Positions 8,668-17,652 of a DNA stretch of 64,000 nucleotides are shown in pieces (the first letter of the stretch is position 1; each line of letters opens with the position of its first letter). Below the pieces are notes generated by a model. The model was not told the DNA's origin, made no database searches, and saw nothing but the letters and a program-made list of their open reading frames with translations. A program made the translations under genes and the position numbers. The DNA comes from an uncultured Acidobacteriaceae bacterium (GTDB lineage Bacteria; Acidobacteriota; Terriglobia; Terriglobales; Acidobacteriaceae): positions 1 to 64,000 of the forward strand of contig CAIKND010000029.1 of NCBI GenBank assembly GCA_903828675.1, written 5' to 3'.

Positions 8668-9776
8668 GGGTCTTGATTTCGTGTTGTCTGCTTGCCGCTT
8701 CTTCGGCGTTACTGGCCGGTTGTCATGAGGACGAAACAGCGCAACCTGCCGTGATCCATACCGCACAAGCGCAGGTGGTCGAGAGCCGCCAGCTGCAAGT
8801 GCCAGTAAGCCTGCGGTCTACCGGCACCATTCATGCTCGAGAGACAGCAATCGTATCCGCACAGGTGATGGGCCGCATTCAGCAGGTACTGGTGCGCGAG
8901 GGTGACAGTGTACGCGCCGGACAAACGCTGGCCGTACTGGATGACGCGGCCTTGCTAACAACCCTGGCCCAGGCGCAGGCGGGACTCAAGGCAGCGCAAA
9001 ATGGACAGGCGGCGGCAGAGAGCGATGCAAGACTCTCGGCCAGCACACTGGAACGCTACCGCCAGTTGGAGGCGCAAAAGAGCGTCAGTCCGCAGGAGAT
9101 GGATGAAGTTTCACGCCGTGCGGAGGGAGCGGAAGCACGACTGGACGCACTGCGCGCACAAACAGACGCGGCACGGGCCCAGGAGAGCGGTGCGCACACC
9201 ATGCTCGGCTACACACGCCTGCTGGCCCCCTTCAATGGCGTTGTAACTGCGCGCACGGCTGACCCTGGAACTTTGGCCGCGCCGGGAGTGTCGCTGTTGC
9301 AGATTGATCAGGCAGGTGCCCTGCAATTGGATGCCGCCGTGGATGAGTCGTCCATCGGCTCGGTTCGCAAAGGAATGAAGGTGCAGGTAGCCATCGGCGG
9401 CGCTTCCTCGGCGGAGATTTCGGGTGTGGTCGCACAGATCGTTCCCGCCGCGGACCCGGCCAGCCACAGTTTCATGGTGAAGATAGATCTGCCCAGTTCC
9501 GCCCGGTTCCATGCCGGTATGTACGGTGTGGCGGAGTTCGCAAACGGGATGCGACAGGCAATCGTCGTTCCCCATTCAGCGGTGATCCTTCGCGGCTCCC
9601 TGGCCTGCGCGTACGTGCTGGACGGCCACGGCATAGCGCAACTGCGCTACCTGACTCTGGGCGCCACCCAGGACGATCTCGTGGAGGTCCTGTCAGGCCT
9701 TTCTGCAGGCGAAAAACTCGTCGACACACCCGCGGATCGCGATCTCGCCGGCAAGCGAATTGAGGCCCGGCCATGA
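8664..9776 (+). CDS. RND efflux periplasmic adaptor lipoprotein (membrane fusion protein)
   Basis: Links the inner membrane pump to the TolC channel. A lipoprotein signal ends in the lipobox LLAGC (Cys20). It is followed by the two halves of a biotinyl-lipoyl-like domain (VMGRIQQVLVREGDSVRAGQ and APFNGVVTARTADPGTL), an alpha-hairpin between them (about residues 95-175), and C-terminal beta-barrel and membrane-proximal domains. Its 370 residues are normal for HlyD/AcrA-type adaptors. It overlaps both neighbours by four bases (ATGA), so the three pump subunits are probably made in fixed proportion. Confidence 0.93.
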   Translation: MRVLISCCLLAASSALLAGCHEDETAQPAVIHTAQAQVVESRQLQVPVSLRSTGTIHARETAIVSAQVMGRIQQVLVREGDSVRAGQTLAVLDDAALLTTLAQAQAGLKAAQNGQAAAESDARLSASTLERYRQLEAQKSVSPQEMDEVSRRAEGAEARLDALRAQTDAARAQESGAHTMLGYTRLLAPFNGVVTARTADPGTLAAPGVSLLQIDQAGALQLDAAVDESSIGSVRKGMKVQVAIGGASSAEISGVVAQIVPAADPASHSFMVKIDLPSSARFHAGMYGVAEFANGMRQAIVVPHSAVILRGSLACAYVLDGHGIAQLRYLTLGATQDDLVEVLSGLSAGEKLVDTPADRDLAGKRIEARP

Positions 9777-12700
9777 AGCAAGACCTTGGAATCGCCGGGC
9801 GCCTCGCCCACTCATTTATCAACTCCAAGCTGACGCCGTTGTTCATTGCGGCATCGCTGGCTATTGGAATTTTCGCGGTCGCCATTATCCCTCGCGAAGA
9901 AGAACCGCAGATCCTGGTCCCAATGCTGGACATTGTGACAGCCATGCCGGGGGCGTCTCCCGCAGAGGTGGAAGAGCGGGTAACCTTGCCGATCGAAAAC
10001 CTGGTCCATCAGATCTCGGGTGTCGAGTACGTGTACTCCACCTCGGCTCCCGGACAGAGTCTGGTGATCGTGCGCTTCCTCGTGGGCACGCCGCAGGAAG
10101 ATGCGTTGATCAAGGTCTACAGCAAGCTCTATTCCAATTTTGACCACATGCCCCAAGGCGTCTCGCAGCCGCTTATCAAGGCGCGCTCCATCGACGATGT
10201 TCCCATCCTCGCCTTGACCCTGTGGGGCGAGCACTATGACGGCTATCAGCTGCGCGCCATTGCGGCCGAGATACAACATAACATCGGACAAATCTCCGAT
10301 GTATCGGAAACCAACTGCATCGGCGGGCTTCCGCGCACAATGCGCGTGGTGCTGAGCACCGAAAAGTTGAGTGGCTATGGCCTGTCGCCGATGGCAATCG
10401 TCGGTCACCTCCAGGGCGCAAACGCAAGCGTACAGGCCGGCAGCTTCGCTGAGAAAAATCAGGAGATCCGCGTCGACGCCGGTAATTTCTTTACGCGCCG
10501 CGAAGATCTGGAAGCAGTGGTAGTAGGCGTAGCGCACGGCCGTCCCGTGTATCTACGCGATGTCGCCGAAAAAATCGTCGATGGTCCCGCCGACCCGGCG
10601 GACTATGTGACTTTCGGTACAACAAATGCAAGCAACGCGTCGGCCCGCCAGTATCCGGCGGTGACCATCACCGTGGCCAAGCGCAAGGGCACCAACGCCA
10701 CTGATATCTCCAATGCGGCATTGAAGCGCATCCATGAGATGCAGGGCGTGTCCATCCCCAACGACGTGACGGTAACCACTACGCGCAACTACGGCGAGAC
10801 GGCAAAGAACAAGTCGGATGAACTACTGGAACACCTGCTGTTGGCCACGCTTTCCGTTACGCTGCTGGTCGCCATCTTCCTGGGCTGGCGCGAGTCCGGT
10901 GTCGTTTTGCTGGCCATTCCAGTAACGCTGGCGCTCACCATGTCGGTGTTCTACTTCATGGGATACACCATCAACCGCGTGACCCTGTTCGCTTTGATCT
11001 TCAGCATCGGCATTCTCGTGGATGATGCGATTGTTGTCGTCGAAAACATGGTGAGGCATTTCCGGCTGCCGGAAAATCACGGGCGGTCAATCAGCACCGT
11101 GGCGGTGGAAGCCGTTGCTGAAGTGGGCAACCCCACTATCCTTGCCACCTTTGCCGTCATCGCGGCGGTGCTGCCAATGGCATTTGTGCGCGGCCTCATG
11201 GGACCCTACATGCGGCCCATTCCAGTGGGCGCCTCGGCTGCGATGCTGTTCTCATTGATGGTTGCCTTTGTCGTTTCGCCCTGGGCGGCCCTGCGCCTTC
11301 TCGGGAAACACCTTGATGGCGCCAAACTTCTGGAGCCAGAGACCGAGAACTGGCGAACCAGGATCTACCGCCGCGTGATGACGCCGCTGATTAACTCCTC
11401 ACGCAATCGCACCCTGTTCTTCATCGGAGTCGTGGTGCTGTTTTTGCTCTCGGTCGCCCTTGTGCCGCTGGGTTTGGTGCGCGTCAAGATGCTGCCCTTC
11501 GACAACAAAAGCGAACTGCAGGTCGTTGTCAATATGCCGGATGGCACGCCCCTTGAACAGATGGCGCGCGTGACACAGGCGCTGGGCGACGAGTTGGCGC
11601 GACAACCCGACGTACTGAACTACCAGACTTACACCGGCACTTCGGGCCCTTACAACTTCAACGGCCTGGTGCGCCACTATTACATGCGCAGCCAGGCGAA
11701 TCAGGCTGATATTCAAGTGAACCTGTTGCCCGCTAAACAGCGCAGCGTGCAGAGCCATGCTATCGCCAAGCGGCTTCGTCCGTTACTGAATGCAATCGGC
11801 AACCAGTACGGCGCGCGCATCCAGGTGAGCGAGGTTCCGCCAGGACCTCCCGTAATTCAAACTCTGGTGGCCGAGGTTTACGGTCCCGACCTCGACGGCC
11901 AAACCAGAGTCGCTCAGCAGATCAAGCAGATCTTTCAGCGCACGCCGGGAGTTGTAGACACCGACTGGTACGTCGAAGATCCGCAACCGAGGCTGGCAAT
12001 CCGCATAGACGAGGTGAAGACGGCCCAGCATGGCATCGCGGTCTCCGATGTAGCTCATGCATTGCTGCTTGCGACTTCGGGAATGCAGACTGGCCTGCTC
12101 CATGATGGCGGGGCGCGCGAGCCCATACCCACAATCGTCGAAATCGACCGTGCCGACCGCTCTTCCGAGCAGGCCCTTCAAAACATCCGCCTGCCCGGCG
12201 CGGACGGCGCCATGATCTCCTTGCGCGAACTGGTCATCGTCGACCACAGCACCATCGAGCGGAACATCTATCACAAGAACCTGCATCGCGTTGTGTACGT
12301 CACGGGAGATGTTGCCGGCGCGGAGGAAAGCCCAGTCTACGCAATTCTAAAGATGAACAAAGACCTCGACCATCTGACGCTGCCAGCCGGATACACGCTC
12401 ACCCGTTACAACGCGTCGATGCCAGAGTCCACGGATCACTACTCGATGAAGTGGGACGGCGAATGGCACATCACAATTGAGGTCTTTCGCGACATGGGAA
12501 TCGCGTTCGCCGCCGTTCTCATTCTTATCTATGTCCTTGTGGTCGGCTGGTTCAGATCGTTCCTCGTGCCGTTGATCATCATGGCGCCGATTCCGCTTAC
12601 CCTGGTCGGTATCATGCCTGCTCATGCCATGCTGGGCGCGTTCTTCACTGCGACCTCAATGATCGGATTCATTGCCGGGGCCGGCATCATTGTGCGTAAC

Positions 12701-13009
12701 TCGATTATTCTTGTCGACTTCATCGAACTGCGCATACGCCAGGGAATGCCAGTGGCCGAAGCCGTCATCGATGCCGGGGCAACCCGCTTCCGTCCCATGC
12801 TCCTCACTGCAGCCGCAGTCGTCGTCGGAGCGTGCGTAATCCTTACCGATCCCATCTTCCAGGGGCTGGCAGTCTCACTCATTGCTGGGGCAGTTGCGTC
12901 CACTTTCTTGTCCTGGCCCACTATCCCCATCCTCTACTTCATGGCTCATTCCCGGAGCAAGTCCGGGCCTGAACCCCAACCTGATTCCAATCAAGGAGAT
13001 TCCCTATGA
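9773..13009 (+). CDS. RND-family efflux transporter permease
   Basis: The proton-driven inner membrane pump of the tripartite system, 1078 residues, with the usual 12 helices and two large periplasmic loops. The proton-relay aspartates are visible as Asp417-Asp418 in GILVDDAIVVVENM of helix 4. The helix 11 region reads NSIILVDFIELR. Sequence style (IPREEEPQILVPMLDI near the N-terminus) places it in the AcrB-like superfamily, but outside the classic enteric multidrug group. The cargo cannot be told; solvents, drugs or metals are all possible. The small DUF2892 gene that overlaps its end is a common partner of this pump subtype. Confidence 0.93.
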   Translation: MKQDLGIAGRLAHSFINSKLTPLFIAASLAIGIFAVAIIPREEEPQILVPMLDIVTAMPGASPAEVEERVTLPIENLVHQISGVEYVYSTSAPGQSLVIVRFLVGTPQEDALIKVYSKLYSNFDHMPQGVSQPLIKARSIDDVPILALTLWGEHYDGYQLRAIAAEIQHNIGQISDVSETNCIGGLPRTMRVVLSTEKLSGYGLSPMAIVGHLQGANASVQAGSFAEKNQEIRVDAGNFFTRREDLEAVVVGVAHGRPVYLRDVAEKIVDGPADPADYVTFGTTNASNASARQYPAVTITVAKRKGTNATDISNAALKRIHEMQGVSIPNDVTVTTTRNYGETAKNKSDELLEHLLLATLSVTLLVAIFLGWRESGVVLLAIPVTLALTMSVFYFMGYTINRVTLFALIFSIGILVDDAIVVVENMVRHFRLPENHGRSISTVAVEAVAEVGNPTILATFAVIAAVLPMAFVRGLMGPYMRPIPVGASAAMLFSLMVAFVVSPWAALRLLGKHLDGAKLLEPETENWRTRIYRRVMTPLINSSRNRTLFFIGVVVLFLLSVALVPLGLVRVKMLPFDNKSELQVVVNMPDGTPLEQMARVTQALGDELARQPDVLNYQTYTGTSGPYNFNGLVRHYYMRSQANQADIQVNLLPAKQRSVQSHAIAKRLRPLLNAIGNQYGARIQVSEVPPGPPVIQTLVAEVYGPDLDGQTRVAQQIKQIFQRTPGVVDTDWYVEDPQPRLAIRIDEVKTAQHGIAVSDVAHALLLATSGMQTGLLHDGGAREPIPTIVEIDRADRSSEQALQNIRLPGADGAMISLRELVIVDHSTIERNIYHKNLHRVVYVTGDVAGAEESPVYAILKMNKDLDHLTLPAGYTLTRYNASMPESTDHYSMKWDGEWHITIEVFRDMGIAFAAVLILIYVLVVGWFRSFLVPLIIMAPIPLTLVGIMPAHAMLGAFFTATSMIGFIAGAGIIVRNSIILVDFIELRIRQGMPVAEAVIDAGATRFRPMLLTAAAVVVGACVILTDPIFQGLAVSLIAGAVASTFLSWPTIPILYFMAHSRSKSGPEPQPDSNQGDSL

Positions 13010-13215
13010 CAGTTGAACGAGGCGTGCGCCTGATGGCGGGTGTGATGATCTTGTTATCCCTTGCACTCGCCCACTTCTTTTCACTTTACTGGCTGTGGCT
13101 AACGGCGTTTGTCGGGCTCAACCTGCTCCAATCGGCCTTCACCAACTGGTGCCCGGCGATGAGCATCCTGCGCGCCATGGGGCTGAAAGATGCCAACTGC
13201 GCTAAATGTGACTGA
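13006..13215 (+). CDS. Small DUF2892 (YgaP-like) membrane protein
   Basis: 69 residues with two hydrophobic segments (about 10-27 and 30-47) and a conserved-looking Cys-containing tail (NWCPAMSILRAMGLKDANCAKC). This matches the DUF2892 family, in which such a membrane hairpin occurs alone or fused to rhodanese domains. It overlaps the RND pump gene by ATGA, so it is the fourth gene of the efflux operon. The three cysteines near the end could bind a metal or be redox-active (inference). Confidence 0.85.
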   Translation: MTVERGVRLMAGVMILLSLALAHFFSLYWLWLTAFVGLNLLQSAFTNWCPAMSILRAMGLKDANCAKCD

Positions 13216-13222
13216 GGCGAAT

Positions 13223-13504
13223 ATGCAGGATCGTAGACAATTGACAGTCCCTCGGTCCATGCGCCGGAAGCATTGCGAAGAACTCAAAGATGAGGTCTAT
13301 CGCCACATGTTCCGACTGGAGGAACGACGCCCAGGAGCTGAGCGTGATCTTGCGATTGCCTTGTTGCGCGCATGGGTCACGCTCGACTCCGAGTTGGGCG
13401 GCGGTAACACACGCCAGTGGCTGAAGAAGATCTGTCCTATCTGCCTTGCCATGATTGAGGCTGCGCCATCTGCCGGGGAAAGCGGCGCGCGATGTGCCCA
13501 GTGA
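13223..13504 (+). CDS. Hypothetical protein with a CPIC motif
   Basis: A 93-residue protein I do not recognise. It is charged and mostly helical, with a CPIC pair near residue 72 (KKICPICLAMIEA). The start at MQDRRQ has GAGGCG seven bases upstream and lies just after the efflux operon's fourth gene, so it is probably co-transcribed with it. The frame also opens 33 bases earlier, inside that gene. It could be a redox or metal-sensing accessory of the pump operon, but nothing proves this. Confidence 0.6.
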   Translation: MQDRRQLTVPRSMRRKHCEELKDEVYRHMFRLEERRPGAERDLAIALLRAWVTLDSELGGGNTRQWLKKICPICLAMIEAAPSAGESGARCAQ

Positions 13505-13574
13505 TCTCTCGATCTTCTTCACAGCACATAAATTGGGCTCATATCCAAGACCATGAACCTCCCCTGCCTGCGCT

Positions 13575-13598
13575 TTCGTACGAAGCGAAAGATATAAT
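13575..13598 (+). promoter_or_regulatory. Promoter of ECF sigma gene with palindrome in the spacer
   Basis: A consensus -10 TATAAT (13593-13598) lies 26 bases before the start codon. TTCGTACGAA (13575-13584) is a perfect 10-bp palindrome lying between the -10 and the expected -35. An operator in that position would repress or twist-activate the promoter. Confidence 0.5.
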
Positions 13599-13624
13599 GA
13601 CCTTGCTTCTGGGAGTTCACCTCA

Positions 13625-14548
13625 ATGCGCCCCGAACTGACTCATGCAACCGACCTGTTACGCCTCAACACGCCTGAAGCGGTTGAGGAAGCGATCGGCC
13701 TTTTGCAGAACACCGTATACTCCTTCAGCATGAAAGTCTGCGGTCATCCGGAAGATGCGGAAGACACTATGCAGGAAGTGCTCTATCGTTCACTCGGACA
13801 TCTGGCCAAGATTCAGGACCCCCAAGCGCTCGCGGTCTGGTTGTATACCGTTACGCGAAATCGTTGCTGGCGCATGCGGCGCAAAGTCGCCAACGCGCCC
13901 AAGCGGAATCTCTCGCTGGACGAGTTGATTCCCGACGACGCGGAGTTAGGCCGCTTGCTGGAGGATGCTGCCGAAAGCCCCGAAGGGAATCTGCTCCATG
14001 CCGAGCGCGCCCATCTGCTTCACCTGGCGGTCCTGCGGATTCCGCCTCCTTTGCGTATGGTGCTTGTACTCCACGACATGGAGGAGTTGAGCACGGAACA
14101 AGTTGCTACTATTCTCGGTCTGCAAGTCGGAACGGTTCGCGTTCGCCTTCATCGGGCGCGTTTGGCTGTTCGCAAGGAGATGTCGCAGATATTGGACGCC
14201 ACGCCCGAGGAGCAGGATAACGCTAAACCGATCACCAAGAATCCGCAACGTACTCGCGCCAGGGCAAGCCAACGTCCCACTGAATGCCGCGAACTATTCG
14301 CCAACCTCTCCGAATACATGGACGGACGGGTGCAATCACCAAACTGCGACCAAATGCGCGAACATATTGAGGCGTGTCCGGCGTGCGTCGTCTTCCTCCG
14401 CGACCTTCGCGCCGCCATCGATCGCTGCCGCTCTCTTGAGATTCCCTGCGATTCGGCCGTGGCGCCGCGTTTGCGTTCTATCCTGACTCAGGAGTATTTG
14501 CGCATGCTCGGCTTGGCCAATGCAATAAAAGTTGCCGCGATTGTGTAA
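13625..14548 (+). CDS. ECF-type RNA polymerase sigma factor fused to zinc-finger (zf-HC2) domain
   Basis: The first 190 residues carry sigma region 2 (about 20-85; AEDTMQEVLYRSLGHL and WLYTVTRNRCWRMRR) and region 4 (about 125-180; LSTEQVATILGLQVGTVRVRLHRAR). After a linker there is a cysteine/histidine zinc site of the anti-sigma type: Cys221, then His247-x3-Cys251-x2-Cys254. In most bacteria this HxxxCxxC module is in a separate anti-sigma factor (ZAS fold), where it senses thiol oxidation. Here sigma and the redox-type domain are one polypeptide, so self-regulation is plausible. The following gene encodes the peroxidase-like OsmC, a reasonable target. Confidence 0.88.
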   Translation: MRPELTHATDLLRLNTPEAVEEAIGLLQNTVYSFSMKVCGHPEDAEDTMQEVLYRSLGHLAKIQDPQALAVWLYTVTRNRCWRMRRKVANAPKRNLSLDELIPDDAELGRLLEDAAESPEGNLLHAERAHLLHLAVLRIPPPLRMVLVLHDMEELSTEQVATILGLQVGTVRVRLHRARLAVRKEMSQILDATPEEQDNAKPITKNPQRTRARASQRPTECRELFANLSEYMDGRVQSPNCDQMREHIEACPACVVFLRDLRAAIDRCRSLEIPCDSAVAPRLRSILTQEYLRMLGLANAIKVAAIV

Positions 14549-14598
14549 CGTTTGCTTGCCGACGTGTATTTAATTAGATGACATTGGAGATTCGCGCC

Positions 14599-15015
14599 AT
14601 GGAAGTAAGAGTTTCGCATCTCGGTAATGTAAAGTTCAATATTCAAGCGCGTTCACACTCGGTCCTGTGCGATCAACCGGCAGAAAATAACGGAGAGGAC
14701 ACCGGCATGACGCCGCCGGAGTTTCTACTCGCGTCCTTGGGTTCCTGCGCCGCCTACTATGCCGTGGAATACCTGAAGACCCGCAAGCTGGCCGACAGCG
14801 GCGTGGAAGTAACCGTGACCGCGGACAAGCTCAAGCAGCCGGCTCGCCTGGGTAACTTCAATATTCAGGTGGTTTGCCCCGTGTCTCTTACTGAGGAACA
14901 AACTCTTGGCCTGACGCGATCAGTGCACCACTGCCTGGTTCACAACACACTGCTGTCTCCGCCGGAGATCAAGATTGAGTTGACAATTGCTCAGGCTGCA
15001 GTAGCCCAAAGCTGA
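14599..15015 (+). CDS. OsmC/Ohr-family protein
   Basis: A 138-residue OsmC-fold protein, a family that reduces organic hydroperoxides using two cysteines. Both expected cysteines are present: Cys50 in SLGSCAAYY and Cys112 in VHHCLVHNTL, in the spacing usual for the family. The start MEVRVSHLG has GGAG nine bases upstream. The gene lies 50 bases after the sigma factor gene in the same direction, suggesting joint expression in an oxidative-stress response (inference). Confidence 0.9.
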   Translation: MEVRVSHLGNVKFNIQARSHSVLCDQPAENNGEDTGMTPPEFLLASLGSCAAYYAVEYLKTRKLADSGVEVTVTADKLKQPARLGNFNIQVVCPVSLTEEQTLGLTRSVHHCLVHNTLLSPPEIKIELTIAQAAVAQS

Positions 15016-15032
15016 GGGCGCGAGCCCGGCAA

Positions 15033-15671
15033 CTAGAGTAGACTAACGCTCTTGCGGCTGGCCAGTACTGAGGTTTGGCGGCGGTCTTTCGAGGCGTAGT
15101 CGATGCGTTTCCAGAATCCTATAAAATAATCGATCGCCGAGATAGAGGAAACAAGAACAGTAAAGTAAATCGCGGCAATGGCGTACCACCTGACCGGAAT
15201 CACCAGCACGCCGAACTGCCAGTGGTCCCAGCGGTGAGCCAGGATCGCGGAGACGACACAGACAATCTGGATAACCGTCTTGAGCTTGCCCAGGTCGCTG
15301 GCTTGTATCGTAAAGCCCTCTGAAGAAGCGATCGAGCGAAGGCCTGAAATGAGGAACTCGCGGCCGACGATGACCACGACGATCCAAACCTTCACGACAT
15401 CGGGATTGTAGGCGACCAGGGCGATGAGTGCGCCCGCCACCATGATCTTGTCTGCTAGGGGGTCAAGCAGTATGCCCATGGTCGTAATCTGACCACGCCT
15501 GCGGGCAAGGTAACCATCTAGACCGTCAGTGATCGATGCCAGAATGAACAGAACCGACGCCAGAATCTCCTGCTCCCCGTGTCCCTGCCACATAAAGTGC
15601 GGCGAGAGAATCCACAAAAGCAGCGGGATCATGACGATCCGACTCATCGTGATTGAGTTGGGCAGGTTCAT
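15033..15671 (-). CDS. pgsA: CDP-diacylglycerol-glycerol-3-phosphate 3-phosphatidyltransferase
   Basis: Makes phosphatidylglycerophosphate from CDP-diacylglycerol and glycerol-3-phosphate at the inner membrane, the committed step to phosphatidylglycerol and cardiolipin. The CDP-alcohol phosphotransferase signature DG-x2-AR-x8-G-x3-D-x3-D is complete in DGYLARRRG...LLDPLAD (about residues 52-74). Four or more hydrophobic segments follow. The 212-residue length is slightly longer than the usual 180-200 because of a charged C-terminal tail. It converges on osmC and is transcribed away from the gdh terminator. Confidence 0.93.
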   Translation of the reverse strand: MNLPNSITMSRIVMIPLLLWILSPHFMWQGHGEQEILASVLFILASITDGLDGYLARRRGQITTMGILLDPLADKIMVAGALIALVAYNPDVVKVWIVVVIVGREFLISGLRSIASSEGFTIQASDLGKLKTVIQIVCVVSAILAHRWDHWQFGVLVIPVRWYAIAAIYFTVLVSSISAIDYFIGFWKRIDYASKDRRQTSVLASRKSVSLL

Positions 15672-15770
15672 CTATTCGGTTTTGCTCCGGAATCTCTCCC
15701 CGGTTCAGCTCCATTATTGCACCAGAAAGCAGTTGCATGCCTTGTCTTCCCTGCTGCGCCGGGCACAAAT

Positions 15771-15812
15771 ACCAAAGCGGGATGGACTATAAGCCCATCC
15801 CGCCTTGGTTTT
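15771..15812 (-). terminator. Terminator downstream of glutamate dehydrogenase gene
   Basis: Read on the minus strand, ACCAAGGCGGGATGG pairs with CCATCCCGCTTTGGT around a short loop and is followed by ATTTG. It lies 20 bases beyond the gdh stop. Confidence 0.75.
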
Positions 15813-15831
15813 GTATGCGTGTTCCCGGTCT

Positions 15832-17109
15832 TCAAGCGTAGATTCCGCGCTGCTTGACGGTGTACGCAACGCGATCAATTGCCAGCATATAGGCCGCGAT
15901 ACGGTTGTTCACATTGTGGGCCTCGGCGTAACGAACTACGTCGTCGAAGCTGTCGCGGAGTATGGTTTCCAGTTGCTCGTTGACGACCGCTTCCTTCCAG
16001 AAATAGCCTTGGCGGTCTTGGACCCACTCAAAATAACTTGCCGTCACGCCGCCTGCGTTGGCCAGAATGTCGGGGACTATGAAAGTCCGCTTCTCGGCGA
16101 GAATTTCATCGGCCACTGCGGTGGTGGGACCGTTTGCTCCCTCCACAACGATCCGCGCCTTGATCTGGTCGGCGTTGCGGCTGGTAATCACGTTCTCAGT
16201 CGCTGCCGGGATCAGAATCTCGCATTCAGTAAGCAGAAGTTCTTCGCTGGGTGTGGCTTCGGCGCCGCGGAAGCCCAAGGTGCTGCCGTTGCGGTATTTA
16301 TACTCAGCCAACTGATGAATATCGATGCCGGCCGGGTTATACAGGCCGCCATCCTTCTCCGCGATACCGACGATCTTGTAGCCGCGCTCCATCATCAGGC
16401 GGGCGGCATTCGAGCCCACGTTGCCGTATCCCTGAATTACCACGCGACAACCCTCGATCGGCATATTCAGGTAGCGGAGGCTCTCATCGCAGACCACCTG
16501 CACGCCGCGCCCAGTGGCTTCCAGGCGGCCGCGCGAACCGCCGATATTCAGCGGCTTACCCGTCACCACGCTGGTGACGGTGTGGCCCACGTGCATGGAG
16601 TAGGTGTCCATTATCCACGCCATGGTCTGTTCGTTGGTATTCACGTCCGGAGCGGGAACGTCCTTTTCCGGCCCGATGAAGTCGATAATCTCCGACGTAT
16701 ACCGGCGGGTCATCCGCTCCAGTTCCCCCTGGCTCATTGACTTGGGGTCGCATATGACCCCGCCCTTGGCGCCGCCGAAGGGAATATTCACTACCGCGCA
16801 TTTCCAGGTCATCCAGCTCGCCAAGGCGCGCACTTCGTCCAAATTCACGTCCATGGAGTAGCGGATGCCGCCTTTGGCCGGACCGCGGGCTATATTGTGC
16901 TGAACCCTGAACCCGGTGAACATCTCGATGCGTCCGTCATCCATCGCGACGGGAAAGTGGACAATGATCTCGCGCGCGGGGGTGCTCAGCACCTTCCACA
17001 GGCCGGGATCGAGGTTCAGCTTGCGCGCCGCAAATTCGAAGCGCGCGCTTTGTGCTTCCCAGGGATTGATCTCCTGGTCTAAAGAGACTCTTGGGGTACC
17101 CGTTGACAT
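15832..17109 (-). CDS. Glutamate dehydrogenase (Glu/Leu/Phe/Val dehydrogenase family)
   Basis: Interconverts glutamate and 2-oxoglutarate plus ammonia with NAD(P)(H). The dimerisation/catalytic domain contains the substrate motif GPAKGGIRY and the signature with the catalytic lysine in [11 protein letters not shown]. The Rossmann domain has [15 protein letters not shown]. The 425-residue length is typical of hexameric bacterial enzymes. The start MSTGTPRVS has GGGAGAGG five bases upstream; an ATG eight codons earlier lies upstream of that site. Two 8-bp palindromes sit just upstream of the gene. With glnA elsewhere in the window it represents the ammonia-assimilating side of metabolism. Confidence 0.94.
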   Translation of the reverse strand: MSTGTPRVSLDQEINPWEAQSARFEFAARKLNLDPGLWKVLSTPAREIIVHFPVAMDDGRIEMFTGFRVQHNIARGPAKGGIRYSMDVNLDEVRALASWMTWKCAVVNIPFGGAKGGVICDPKSMSQGELERMTRRYTSEIIDFIGPEKDVPAPDVNTNEQTMAWIMDTYSMHVGHTVTSVVTGKPLNIGGSRGRLEATGRGVQVVCDESLRYLNMPIEGCRVVIQGYGNVGSNAARLMMERGYKIVGIAEKDGGLYNPAGIDIHQLAEYKYRNGSTLGFRGAEATPSEELLLTECEILIPAATENVITSRNADQIKARIVVEGANGPTTAVADEILAEKRTFIVPDILANAGGVTASYFEWVQDRQGYFWKEAVVNEQLETILRDSFDDVVRYAEAHNVNNRIAAYMLAIDRVAYTVKQRGIYA

Positions 17110-17146
17110 ATACCTCTCCCATTCCAAATACAACCCGCTATGGCGG

Positions 17147-17167
17147 TGAATTCAATCTATGAATTCA
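17147..17167. promoter_or_regulatory. Paired palindromes TGAATTCA, candidate operator of gdh
   Basis: Two identical perfect 8-bp palindromes, TGAATTCA at 17147-17154 and 17160-17167, are separated by ATCTA. They lie 38-58 bases upstream of the gdh start, in its likely promoter, and their centres are 13 bp apart. Confidence 0.45.
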
Positions 17168-17652
17168 TCCGAACGGTGGCTGGGTGGGCGCAGTTTTTCG
17201 CGCAGGCCCAAACCCCAGTGAGTCTAGGCTACACGCACAGGCGAGTCAAGCCAGGGCGAACCAGATTCGGAACCCCATCCCGGAATGAGTCTCCCCTGAA
17301 AGACCGGCCCGGGGCCGGAATTGGCCTCCGCTGATAGCTCCACCTTAATCTTGGAACAAAATGATCCTGCTCATTCTTTCTTTCTGGCCTGCCCGTCTCA
17401 AGCCGATCTGGCGCCGCTGTCTGCTCGCGTTTGAGCCATAACCGCGCAGGTTGGCATTCCCTGCTTCCGCTGCATGCAGGGCAACGTTGAGCAAAATGAC
17501 TCAGACCCAGGCACCGCCAACATGGTTCCCTTGTACCGTGCGCGCACAAGGGCCGGTTCGTCCCGGCACAACTGCGCTTGGGCCATGCTCCGGCTTGCCG
17601 GCCATGGAAGCACTCAAACACAAACTTCGAATAAGAACCAGGTGGAAGAACA
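17168..17652. other. Divergent intergenic region, no gene seen
   Basis: Nearly 500 bases between gdh and the hybrid kinase gene. Several short frames exist on both strands, but none has a ribosome binding site or recognisable protein. It must hold the kinase promoter, but I cannot assign hexamers. Confidence 0.4.

Noticed and set aside
15805-16740. Long open frame antisense to glutamate dehydrogenase (over 300 codons)
   Set aside because: It is the complement of a strongly conserved gene with clear catalytic motifs. It has no ribosome site or protein family features, and such shadow frames are usual in GC-rich DNA.
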